Shown: piece by piece, positions 27,423 to 35,143 of the stretch | Layout of the letters: each line of letters starts with the position of its first letter | Position numbering within the stretch: the first letter of the stretch is position 1 | Assembly (NCBI RefSeq): GCF_000499205.1 | Contig: NZ_AWUK01000041.1 | Coordinates: 1 to 64,000 of the forward strand | DNA length: 64,000 bases | Source: Paenibacillus sp. MAEPY2 | Lineage (GTDB): Bacteria > Bacillota > Bacilli > Paenibacillales > Paenibacillaceae | Direction of reading: 5' to 3' | Program-made: the position numbers and the translations under genes | Notes under the pieces: model-generated | Databases searched by the model: none | What the model was told of the DNA's origin: nothing | Seen by the model: the letters and a program-made list of their open reading frames with translations, nothing else

Positions 27423-28304
27423 TTAACGATACAACATCAGGTGATGACGCAAGTTCGTAAATGCGGCTGGCAATGTACCGCCCAGCTCACCATCCAGGTT
27501 CAACTGCACATAGCCCGGCGAAGTCACTTCCATATAATCCGTTTGGAAATGAACGACCTTCTTATCATTTAGATGTTCACCACGCAGCGCAAGGGTTACG
27601 AGGCGAATCATGTCAGCCAGATTACATTTGCGCACACCGATCACATCGAACAGACCATCATCAATGGTCGCACCCGGAGCCAGCTTCTCGAAGCCCCCGA
27701 CGGAGTTTGTATTGGCAATGAGGAACAGCATGAATTCATCATGAATCTCTTCCTGCCCCGCCGCACGGATAACCAGCTCCTGCGGAGACAGACTTGCCAT
27801 TTTCTCAATACCCTTCATATAGTAGGCCAGCTGCCCAATCATCGTTTTCAGACGACTTGGCACCTCATAGGTCAGTTCGGTTAACGAACCCCCACCCGCA
27901 ATATTGATAAAATATTTATCATTCGCCTTGCCCAGATCCAGCGGACGAAGCTGCTGGTTAATAACCAGATCCACGTAATCTTCCCACTGTCTAGGAATAC
28001 CCAGTGCACGCGCAAAATCATTCGTCGTTCCCAAAGGAAATACACCCAGCGGTGGACGATTCTCACGCTCGGCCATACCATTAATGACTTCATACAACGT
28101 ACCGTCGCCGCCAGCGGCAATAATCATGTCATATCCGCGCTCAATCGCCAGCTCCGCCTCCCGGGTTGCATCTCCCTCACCCGTTGTTGCGTGACAAGAG
28201 GCTTCAATGCCACCTTGATCCAAACGCTGCAAAATATCAGCCAGACGTTTCTTCATTTCTTCCCGGCCTGAGGTCGGGTTATATATTAAGCGAGCTTTTT
28301 TCAT
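27423..28304 (-). CDS. dgkB: Diacylglycerol kinase (DgkB type)
   Basis: This soluble lipid kinase phosphorylates diacylglycerol to phosphatidate and recycles the by-product of lipoteichoic acid synthesis. The 293-residue product has the diacylglycerol-kinase catalytic fold: IYNPTSGR near the N-terminus, the nucleotide-binding AAGGDGTLYEVINGM, and FPLGTTNDFARALGIP. Then come the metal-site-associated IAGGGSLTELTYEVPS and a C-terminal LDGE block. ATG 28302-28304 is chosen because AGGTGG lies eight bases upstream. The order dgkB then rlmD is shared with Bacillus subtilis. Confidence 0.92.
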   Translation of the reverse strand: MKKARLIYNPTSGREEMKKRLADILQRLDQGGIEASCHATTGEGDATREAELAIERGYDMIIAAGGDGTLYEVINGMAERENRPPLGVFPLGTTNDFARALGIPRQWEDYVDLVINQQLRPLDLGKANDKYFINIAGGGSLTELTYEVPSRLKTMIGQLAYYMKGIEKMASLSPQELVIRAAGQEEIHDEFMLFLIANTNSVGGFEKLAPGATIDDGLFDVIGVRKCNLADMIRLVTLALRGEHLNDKKVVHFQTDYMEVTSPGYVQLNLDGELGGTLPAAFTNLRHHLMLYR

Positions 28305-28929
28305 CTCATACGCCACCTATTCCACATTATCCATGAGTCTGCATGACCTCATTTTGTTTCCACCTGCGAGTGACCACAGCCGGGTATCATTTTACACAAT
28401 GATTCATTTCCGTTAATCCTACGCCAACACTTTTCTCTACCTATATATATGCATAAGGAATTCCGTCTCATTCCATAGCCTTTATATTCTATCATATCAT
28501 CAAATGTGAAGATGTCCTAGCCTATGATGGATAAGTAATTATTATCATATCGAATCAGTTCAAAATTTTACATCAGGATAACATTATCAATACATGCTAA
28601 AGAATTAACTTACTCCACACTGGCCATGTATTGGCATTCACGCTCTCTCTCTTATCTTCCGAACTTGTCTATCCTTTACAAAATAAACCTTTCGCACTCC
28701 TCTTGAATCTAGTCCTATCGTTTTCCTGTCGTTCATAACCATCCATCACCATTCTGCCCGCTTGGGCCGGAAATAGTCTTATCCCCTCTCAAATGATGAG
28801 AACAACCATATCCTTCAAAAATTTTACAAATATCTAAATGAGATGATAAATAAAATGAAACCTTTTCCAATATAGTCGTAGTGCATCCTCAACAAATCAC
28901 ACTATCATACCCATGAAGGAGATCACCAA
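28305..28929. other. Long intergenic region
   Basis: This 625-bp, AT-rich gap separates divergent dgkB and the NLP pseudogene. It holds no recognisable gene or RNA. The promoters of both neighbours should lie within it. Confidence 0.4.
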
Positions 28930-29647
28930 ATGAAAAGAATCGTATTATTGCTCATGGTTTCACTCTTGGCCTGTATTCCCTTTGCCACAGCTGTTGAAGC
29001 AGCCGTAATTAACCATGATCAGGTTGTCGGATTCCAGGAAGTAAGTCCTGTCACAGTCACGCAAATAGCAGCCAAACGTTTTCAACCTTACCTAAAAGTC
29101 TACCATGGATGTGTTCCATTCCCCGCAGTGGATCAGCAGGGCAATACCAACGGCGGCTTGCAAACATCCGGTTCACCGAATGGAAACTGCAGTTCAAACA
29201 CAGGCCAAGTGTACTCCCGTTCAGCATGGCACAATGGCGTATGGGCGATTATGTACGCATGGGTACTTCCCGAAAGACTCTCCTTCCTCCGGCCTCGGCC
29301 ATCGTCATGACTGGGAAGGCATCGTTGTATGGGTAGACAATCCCGCAGCAGTAAATCCTCAAATCCTCTCCATCGCATACTCAGGACATGGGCAGTTCAC
29401 CAATGTTGCACCAAGTAACACAAACCTGAACGGTACCAATCCGTTGATTAGCTATAATAGTACCTGGCCTCTAAATCATGAGCTTGGTGTAACGGGGACC
29501 GTGGGTGGAATGCAGCCTTTGATCGGCTGGGATGATCTAACGTCTGCCGCGCGTAATGCGCTGAATACAACAGATTTCGGCAGTGCCAATGTTCCTTTGA
29601 ACGATAGTAATTTTACGAACAATTTAAACAAGGCCTGGTTCAGATAA
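28930..29647 (+). pseudogene. NPP1/NLP family necrosis-inducing protein, single frameshift
   Basis: A good ribosome binding site (GAAGGAG) and a 24-residue signal peptide start a secreted protein. The first frame reads to MYAW near 29260; the correct continuation YFPKDSPSSGLGHRHDWEGI lies in the next frame. GHRHDWE is the diagnostic heptapeptide of Nep1-like proteins, which bind plant sphingolipids and lyse dicot cells. One surplus G in the run 29261-29263 explains the break. Without it the product is about 238 residues, the normal length, and ends in NNLNKAWFR. It is either a recent pseudogene or a sequencing or assembly error. Confidence 0.85.
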
Positions 29648-29655
29648 AAAAGTAA

Positions 29656-29697
29656 AATCCCCTTCAAGTCTACACTGCACTTGGAGGGGATTGTTTT
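29656..29697 (+). terminator. Terminator after the NLP gene
   Basis: AATCCCCTTCAAGT pairs with ACTTGGAGGGGATT across a 9-base loop, followed by GTTTT. The A-rich left flank also allows leftward termination of the convergent DUF4395 gene. Confidence 0.8.
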
Positions 29698-29712
29698 GCA
29701 ACTACATATAGT

Positions 29713-30129
29713 TTAAAAGCCAATCTTTCTGCCTGCACGGAATTGTTTATACCAAAAATATACGGTGCAGCCTACACAGTAACCGAGCAACGCGGCACTT
29801 GCAGCGAGGAGAAGCATCGACGAGAAAATATAACCCGCTACCTGCCAACCAAGGCCGAATGAGACAAGTGCCAGCGTAAGAAACAATACGGCCAGAACAT
29901 TGTTGAAGCGTTGCAGTTCCACTGCCTGCGTCTCTGTACCTTTTCCAGGTAACACAGCCTTCCCAATCTGTACAAACAGATTAAGCTTGCCTCCGGATGC
30001 CAGACCAATGACTTGGATGATCCATAATGCTCCCAGAATTAACGGCTGGTTGAACAGAAATGACAGGATAACAAATAACACAATCCCAATCTGGTTCGCT
30101 TTGACATAGCGCATAGGTACTTCCCGCAT
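29713..30129 (-). CDS. DUF4395 family membrane protein
   Basis: The 138-residue protein has four hydrophobic segments (about 12-50, 75-100 and 105-130) and the DUF4395 opening VPMRYVKANQIGIVLFV. It is an integral membrane protein whose family role is unknown, although DUF4395 genes are often near thiol-redox genes. ATG 30127-30129 is preferred because AAGGAG lies eight bases upstream, whereas the ATG two codons earlier is too close to it. Confidence 0.8.
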   Translation of the reverse strand: MREVPMRYVKANQIGIVLFVILSFLFNQPLILGALWIIQVIGLASGGKLNLFVQIGKAVLPGKGTETQAVELQRFNNVLAVLFLTLALVSFGLGWQVAGYIFSSMLLLAASAALLGYCVGCTVYFWYKQFRAGRKIGF

Positions 30130-30268
30130 CTTCATATCTCCTTATCCCCATTTTATTAGTTGGTTTAATTGTAGTCGGGATTGGGACATTGAGCAATAGG
30201 AAGATGTGTGCAGGATGCTCACTATAGGCAAATTTTCAGAAGAAATTTCACTTTTACAGTGAGTCATC

Positions 30269-31195
30269 TCATTTGAGATTAGAATATTCCTTTTTGAGAA
30301 CATCCCAATGAGGAGTGGGCGTGTAGGTAACCTTTTTCCAATCGGTAAATGCATCATTTAACGCTTCAATCTCCCCATAAGAACCCGCAACCAGTTTATA
30401 CACCGGAAGCATACTATAAATCTTCAATAGAAGGTAAAACATCCGTTGATGCTTGCGAATCAGTTTAGCCTGGATCTCCGGTATTATCGTTATGCCCATG
30501 GCCTCAAGCACGCGAAAGCCCTCATCCATCGCCCCAATCATATGCTGGAGTTGCTTTCTGTTCCCATCCAGCTTGATCATCTCACGCTTCTCATTAAAGC
30601 TCACCGCATTAAGCATCAGGATGGGCACAATATGACTTTTCAGCCAGGCATCGATATCGTCCAGGTAATTCAACTTGTATTTCGTCTTCTCAAAAGCTTG
30701 ATCCAGTATCGATTTAAAGGCAATCTCACCGTCCAGTCCACCAATCACCATTTGCCCGCTTGCTCCACCAATAGATAACATGCGGTCTTCTTGCCGCCGC
30801 CCACCGCTGACCTGAAAACCAAATGCGATCCTTTTTTCCACCTTGCTGTTTTCCTCCAAAAAGATTTGCATGCTTCGTGCATCTGGGTTGTTGCCAACAA
30901 TCACAATATTGCTGCTCTGATTGGCCGCCAGAATGGGAAGCACGGATGGAAAATCGTTATATTTCATAACTACGAAAATAAGATCATATTCATCATTCTC
31001 TTCCAGCGTTCTTGTTACCCGAACCGGATCAACGGTCGTTTTAAACTGGAACACATGACGAATGACGATACCCTCTCTCTCCAGTTCCTCTGCTCGCTTC
31101 CCTCTAGCCAGAATGGTGACGTCATTTCCCCCGCGCACCAGCACCTGCGCCAACTGACTGCCCAGAACGCCTGCGCCATACACTAATATGTTCAT
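30269..31195 (-). CDS. Ketopantoate reductase (PanE/ApbA) family oxidoreductase
   Basis: The 308-residue protein has the N-terminal NADP-binding GAGVLGSQLA loop and a Rossmann fold. A TILARGKRAEELEREGI segment is seen as in ApbA/PanE, and a helical C-terminal domain follows. The usual catalytic lysine region (VNAVSFN, here LMLNAVSFNEKRE) is partly kept. The gene is not beside other pantothenate genes and is divergent from a TetR regulator, so a role in detoxification or another 2-oxo acid reduction is as likely as pantoate synthesis. Operator-like palindromes fill the shared promoter region. Confidence 0.8.
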   Translation of the reverse strand: MNILVYGAGVLGSQLAQVLVRGGNDVTILARGKRAEELEREGIVIRHVFQFKTTVDPVRVTRTLEENDEYDLIFVVMKYNDFPSVLPILAANQSSNIVIVGNNPDARSMQIFLEENSKVEKRIAFGFQVSGGRRQEDRMLSIGGASGQMVIGGLDGEIAFKSILDQAFEKTKYKLNYLDDIDAWLKSHIVPILMLNAVSFNEKREMIKLDGNRKQLQHMIGAMDEGFRVLEAMGITIIPEIQAKLIRKHQRMFYLLLKIYSMLPVYKLVAGSYGEIEALNDAFTDWKKVTYTPTPHWDVLKKEYSNLK

Positions 31196-31236
31196 TAGTT
31201 ATCCCTCTATTTCAAATTTTTATGGATATTCGTTGC

Positions 31237-31258
31237 TTTATCAACAGTTGTTGATAAA
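31237..31258. promoter_or_regulatory. Palindromic operator between the reductase and tetR
   Basis: A near-perfect 22-bp palindrome: TTTATCAACA, a central GT, and TGTTGATAAA. The arms are exact complements. Its position 42-63 bp upstream of the leftward reductase start fits repression by the divergent TetR regulator. Confidence 0.7.
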
Positions 31259-31310
31259 ATAAGAGTAACAAAGCATCTACAACGCTTCAATCGCTAAAAC
31301 ATCCGTTTTT

Positions 31311-31324
31311 GTTGAATAATCAAC
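31311..31324. promoter_or_regulatory. Second, shorter dyad before tetR
   Basis: GTTGAATAATCAAC shares the GTTGA/TCAAC half-sites of the larger palindrome, 40 bp upstream of the tetR start. It may be a lower-affinity autoregulatory site. Confidence 0.45.
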
Positions 31325-31363
31325 GAATGAACCCATATTGTTGAAAACTTCTGAGGAGGAGCC

Positions 31364-31969
31364 ATGGACAGACGAGTTGTCAAAACAAGAAAAGCCATAA
31401 CCGAGGCCTTTATCGGGTTGTTGGAAGAGCGAGATTTCGAGCAAATTACGATTAATGACATTGCTGATCGGGCCGATGTTAACCGTGGTACCGTCTATTT
31501 ACACTATACGGATAAGTTCGATCTGCTGGATCAAAGTATCGAGACGTATTTGCAGCAATTGGTGGAGAGTTGTATGGTGGAGGGTCCTACCACTCCCATG
31601 ACCGTTAAAGATGCGTTGCTCCGAACATTCCGTTACCTGGAGCAGCACGCTCCCGTTTATACCACGCTATTAACTCAAAAAGGCATCCCGGCATTCCGAA
31701 ATCGACTCATGACGCTCCTGATTCAGGGGGTCGAAGAGCAGGTTGATGCGTGCGGCATTCACAAGGGACTTAACAGGGAGATCACTATACAGTTTCTGGC
31801 CTCTGCCGCCGCTGGTTTGCTGGAATGGTGGATTATGAATTCCATGCCTTATCCAGCCGAAGAAATTGCAGAAGAATTAATCTCTATGCTGGAACTTCAT
31901 CTGATTGTTCCTTCTTCGATAAAGGATCAGCTGACCGGACCACCCCAAAAACGCCATCACGCAAAGTGA
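31364..31969 (+). CDS. TetR/AcrR family transcriptional regulator
   Basis: The 201-residue protein has the TetR DNA-binding domain in its first 55 residues: RKAITEAFIGLLEERDFEQI, TINDIADRADVNRGTVYLHY, with the conserved YLHYTDKFDLL recognition helix end. A C-terminal all-helical ligand and dimer domain follows (TetR_C_7-like). ATG 31364 follows GAGGAGG. It is divergent from the PanE-like reductase and very probably represses it through the palindrome at 31237-31258, with an inducer that cannot be inferred. Confidence 0.9.
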   Translation: MDRRVVKTRKAITEAFIGLLEERDFEQITINDIADRADVNRGTVYLHYTDKFDLLDQSIETYLQQLVESCMVEGPTTPMTVKDALLRTFRYLEQHAPVYTTLLTQKGIPAFRNRLMTLLIQGVEEQVDACGIHKGLNREITIQFLASAAAGLLEWWIMNSMPYPAEEIAEELISMLELHLIVPSSIKDQLTGPPQKRHHAK

Positions 31970-31979
31970 TGACGTTTTA
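31951..31979 (+). terminator. Terminator overlapping the tetR stop codon
   Basis: ACGCCATCAC pairs with GTGATGACGT (one G-U), followed by TTTT. The stop codon TGA 31967-31969 lies in the right arm of the hairpin. Confidence 0.75.
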
Positions 31980-32032
31980 TTATTTCTTTTATTTAGAATT
32001 TGGGGAGTCTGTCTCTTTTGGATTTGCCTCAT

Positions 32033-32866
32033 TTAATCTTGAAAATCAGCATTCACCGATATTTCTTTCCATTCCTCAAATTTTTTCAGTTGCTCTGTAT
32101 ATTTGTTCACCACGGTATGGTAAGCATCCGCTCCAAGCAACAAACGAAGCGGAGGCTCTTCCAATTCAGCCATGCTAACGATTGCTTCTGCAGCTTTTTT
32201 GGGATCTCCGGGTTCTTTTCCGTGGTTTTCTGCATTTACAAACGGTGAAATGAGTTCCTCATATTCCTTAATCGCTGATTTTGTTTTAGCGGCTGAGCGT
32301 CCGGACCAATCTGTGCGGAAGTTACTTGGCTCAACCAACGTTACATTGATTTTAAACGGCGCAACCTCTTGGGCCAGGCTTTCCGATATCCCTTCAACAG
32401 CATATTTAGTACCATTATAGTAACCCACGCCAGGAAACGAAGCTAAACCTCCAATGGAAGATATATTGATTATATGTCCTGAGGACTGGCCTCTCATATA
32501 AGGTAAAACTGCATTCGTCATATGCATAAGACCCCAGAAGTTAATTTCAAACATTTTCCGTGTTTCTTCCTCAGCAGCCTCCTCAATAGAGCTAAAGTAT
32601 CCGACTCCAGCATTATTGACTAGAACGTCAATCCGGCCAAACTTCTCTATAGTGGCATTGACTGTTTTTTCAATCTGTTCAGGCTTGGTAACATCAAGCT
32701 CCATGGCCATAACCTTATCTGTATTTCCAGGGACAAGGTCAGTAATTGAATCCAGATTTCTTGCTGTTACAACAACATGATAACCTGCTTTAATCGTTGC
32801 TTTTGCAAGTTCTCTACCGAACCCAGTGGAACATCCAGTGATGATCCAAACGCTTGGTTTACTCAT
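32033..32866 (-). CDS. SDR family oxidoreductase
   Basis: The 277-residue classical short-chain dehydrogenase has the cofactor loop TGCSTGFGRE (10-19), NNAGVGYF, INISSIGG with the catalytic serine, and a YNGTK active site (Tyr-x-x-x-Lys). It reduces or oxidises a carbonyl or alcohol with NAD(P)H; the substrate is unknown. AGGGAGAGA precedes ATG 32864-32866. Its promoter has a 19-bp spacer with a dyad, the layout controlled by MerR regulators, and a merR gene is divergently transcribed. Confidence 0.9.
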   Translation of the reverse strand: MSKPSVWIITGCSTGFGRELAKATIKAGYHVVVTARNLDSITDLVPGNTDKVMAMELDVTKPEQIEKTVNATIEKFGRIDVLVNNAGVGYFSSIEEAAEEETRKMFEINFWGLMHMTNAVLPYMRGQSSGHIINISSIGGLASFPGVGYYNGTKYAVEGISESLAQEVAPFKINVTLVEPSNFRTDWSGRSAAKTKSAIKEYEELISPFVNAENHGKEPGDPKKAAEAIVSMAELEEPPLRLLLGADAYHTVVNKYTEQLKKFEEWKEISVNADFQD

Positions 32867-32906
32867 TTCACTCTCTCCCTAAGATTAAAATTTTTGATGC
32901 AAAAAA

Positions 32907-32937
32907 ATTCTAATCCTTAGAGTATTGTCTAAGTCAA
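32907..32937 (-). promoter_or_regulatory. MerR-type promoter of the SDR gene (19-bp spacer)
   Basis: On the minus strand, TTGACT (32932-32937) and TAGAAT (32907-32912) are 19 bp apart. The spacer contains the dyad CTTAGA ... TCTAAG. A 19-bp spacer is too long for ordinary sigma-A promoters and is the signature of MerR-family activation. Confidence 0.75.
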
Positions 32938-32988
32938 ACATCATCTTGATTTATCTGCTCCGACACATTTCTTTTTTTGAATATTGTT

Positions 32989-33019
32989 TTGACTTAGAGT
33001 ACACTCTAATCTCTACAAT
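32989..33019 (+). promoter_or_regulatory. MerR-type promoter of the merR gene (19-bp spacer)
   Basis: TTGACT (32989-32994) and TACAAT (33014-33019) are 19 bp apart, with the dyad TTAGAGT-AC-ACTCTAA lying over the -35 and spacer. It shares the TTAGA core with the SDR promoter, so both promoters should bind the same regulator. Confidence 0.75.
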
Positions 33020-33052
33020 CATGAATATCTACTAACAAAGGTGGCTTATACA

Positions 33053-33478
33053 TTGGGATATACAATTAGTCAGGTTGCAGACAGGACAGGATTAACCGCA
33101 CATACATTACGCTTTTATGACAAGCAGGGCTTATTGCCCTTTGTTGATCGTAATCAAGCAGGTAACCGGGATTTCAAAGAGAGTGATTTTGAGTGGCTTG
33201 CAGTGATTACTTGTCTCAAAAAAAGTGGTATGCCCGTGAAGAAAATCAAAGAGTACGTCGATTGGAGCATAGAAGGAGACGCTACATTAATGCAGCGTCT
33301 TGAAGTATTTGAAACACACAAAAACGTTGTTCTGGAGAAAATTGCTGAACTGGAAACGTATTTGGAGAAAATAGATTATAAGATTTGGTATTACAAAACA
33401 GCTATTGATTTTGGGTCGACAGCGGTTCATTTACAAAATAACTGTGTATGGGCACAGGAAGAGTCATTTCAAGAGTAG
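33053..33478 (+). CDS. MerR family transcriptional regulator
   Basis: The 141-residue protein has the MerR winged-helix domain at its N-terminus (YTISQVADRTGLTAHTLRFYDKQGLLP, then NRDFKESDFEWLAVITCLKKSGMPVKKIKEYV) and a long dimerisation helix (about 80-115). The C-terminal tail is short and has a single cysteine, so it is not a classic metal sensor. It resembles the YhdM/AdhR-type regulators beside oxidoreductase genes that respond to aldehydes or electrophiles. TTG 33053 is preferred, with AGGTGG eight bases upstream; GTG 33041 has no ribosome binding site. The tail-to-tail neighbour is bioC. Confidence 0.9.
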   Translation: MGYTISQVADRTGLTAHTLRFYDKQGLLPFVDRNQAGNRDFKESDFEWLAVITCLKKSGMPVKKIKEYVDWSIEGDATLMQRLEVFETHKNVVLEKIAELETYLEKIDYKIWYYKTAIDFGSTAVHLQNNCVWAQEESFQE

Positions 33479-33507
33479 CAGTTGTTAAATGTTACCTCGT
33501 CAGGGGG

Positions 33508-34365
33508 CTAGACTACTGATTGAATAAATAGGAGATCGTAAGTTGCTGCGACTCCTCCCTGTATGCTGAACTTATTCTCATACTCCTGATACATATCGGT
33601 GAACAATCGTCGCAAGCTATAACCAGATACCGTTACTGCTTCTGAAGTGCTAGCTCCCATCCCTTTAACCGAATACAGAAAATCCTTTGCAGAAGCATAA
33701 TTTTTCTTATGAATTGAACGCTCACAATTGAAATTCGAAAATCCGGATTCCTGAAGCATGGTTTCCCATTGGACAGGCGATGCAAACGACAGTCCATGTC
33801 GCTGTGGTTCCATTCCGTTGACTCGATAAACTTCATTAAATGCCTCATGCATCTCTCGAAATGTATCCGGCCCGAAGGTCGTAAATATCAGCAAGCCTCC
33901 GGGGCGCAGCATACGCCGCAGTTGACTCAGTGTTTCCTGCGGAGAACTTAGCCATTGAAAACATGCATTGGAGACGATGATATCCACGGAGGACTCTGGA
34001 GCCGTTGCCGCCCATGTCTCAATATCCGCTTGAAGAAAACGCAAACGATCTGCTGATCGATTTCTTGAACCTGGATGCTGTGCTGACCGGAACCGTTTCG
34101 AAGCCAATTCGATCATCTCGGGTGCAATGTCAATTGCAGTAATCTTCGCACTGGGCCATGCATTCACTACGATTTGAGTCAGAGCCCCCGTGCCACAACC
34201 GATTTCGAGAATGCTCGGCTCACTTGGGAGCCCTTTATTTTTCCATTCTGCGAGAGATCTTGCTAACTGATCAGCCATCGAACGCTGCACTTGCGCATGT
34301 GTATCGTAAGAAATCGCACTACGATTAAATTGGCGTTGAACAGCACTATTTCTACTATTGGTCAC
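33508..34365 (-). CDS. bioC: Malonyl-ACP O-methyltransferase BioC
   Basis: BioC methylates malonyl-ACP so that fatty acid synthesis can build the pimeloyl chain of biotin. The 285-residue product has QRQFNRSAISYDTHAQVQRSMA at the N-terminus, as in BioC, SAM motif I ILEIGCGTGALTQ, and NACFQWLSSPQETLSQLRRMLRPGG, which is highly typical. GTG 34363-34365 is preferred because GGAGGAG lies eight bases upstream; the upstream ATG would be within the previous gene. It overlaps the end of the BioH-like gene by 11 bases and is the last gene of the biotin operon. Confidence 0.9.
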   Translation of the reverse strand: MTNSRNSAVQRQFNRSAISYDTHAQVQRSMADQLARSLAEWKNKGLPSEPSILEIGCGTGALTQIVVNAWPSAKITAIDIAPEMIELASKRFRSAQHPGSRNRSADRLRFLQADIETWAATAPESSVDIIVSNACFQWLSSPQETLSQLRRMLRPGGLLIFTTFGPDTFREMHEAFNEVYRVNGMEPQRHGLSFASPVQWETMLQESGFSNFNCERSIHKKNYASAKDFLYSVKGMGASTSEAVTVSGYSLRRLFTDMYQEYENKFSIQGGVAATYDLLFIQSVV

Positions 34366-35143
34366 GCCACCATCTCCTCCATTCATCCGCTATGTGTGCT
34401 TCCCTTCCCAAAAAGGGGGCATGCCCGCAGCCTGTTAATGTCATTAACTTGGCTTGAGGTAAATGAGCTGTAAGCTCCAAGCCAGCACCGTAAGGACATA
34501 TCCTATCCTCAGTCCCGTGAAAAAGAAGAACCGGACAATCTATACTCGGCAGTTGAGAAAAGCTATTCTCGGTTCGTAACAATTGAAGACCTGCCAGTAG
34601 TGCTTGGATTGTCCAGCTACCCGTTTGAGGTAGACTTTCAGCAAGGCCTGTCTCCCATTCTTGCTCCGTAAACATCATCTTTCGAAAATTCGTTTCAACT
34701 GCATGTCGATCCCTTGAGATCCCTTTGATCATCTGCCTAACGTACGCATCTGCCATGCCACGGTCAAGCTCTTCTTTGGATCGGGTAAAACGCGCAGTTG
34801 CACCGAATAACACAAGACCATCAGCGTAGCCTTTAGCCGCTAATCTAAGCGCCAGTAAACCTCCAAGCGACCAGCCTGATACCAAAAGCGGACCATGAAG
34901 CGCCTTTCCCCTGGAACCTAACCCTCCACCAAATAAAATATTCCTCACTGCCGTCTCAGCTAGACATAGCATGTTCTCCGGAGAATCGGCAGTGCTGTAA
35001 TCAACAGAAATATGCCGGAAATCAGGCAATAACAGGCGAAGAAGGTCAAACACCGCATCTGGCATGCTCCATCCCGTTAGCCACACTATGGTTCCGCTTG
35101 TCTGTTGCTTTATTAGCAGCGGGATATTACCTGAGGCATTCAT
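34355..35143 (-). CDS. BioH-like alpha/beta hydrolase (pimeloyl-ACP methyl ester esterase candidate)
   Basis: The 262-residue alpha/beta hydrolase has the nucleophile elbow GWSLGG, an acid region HGTEDRICPY, and the catalytic histidine in GCGHAPFLGRE. Its place between bioF and bioC, with ATGA overlap to bioF and 11-base overlap to bioC, strongly suggests that it removes the methyl ester that BioC adds, the BioH role. Sequence similarity to Escherichia BioH is modest by eye, and other unrelated esterases (BioG, BioV) fill this role in other bacteria, so the assignment rests mainly on context. Confidence 0.75.
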   Translation of the reverse strand: MNASGNIPLLIKQQTSGTIVWLTGWSMPDAVFDLLRLLLPDFRHISVDYSTADSPENMLCLAETAVRNILFGGGLGSRGKALHGPLLVSGWSLGGLLALRLAAKGYADGLVLFGATARFTRSKEELDRGMADAYVRQMIKGISRDRHAVETNFRKMMFTEQEWETGLAESLPQTGSWTIQALLAGLQLLRTENSFSQLPSIDCPVLLFHGTEDRICPYGAGLELTAHLPQAKLMTLTGCGHAPFLGREAHIADEWRRWWRDQ

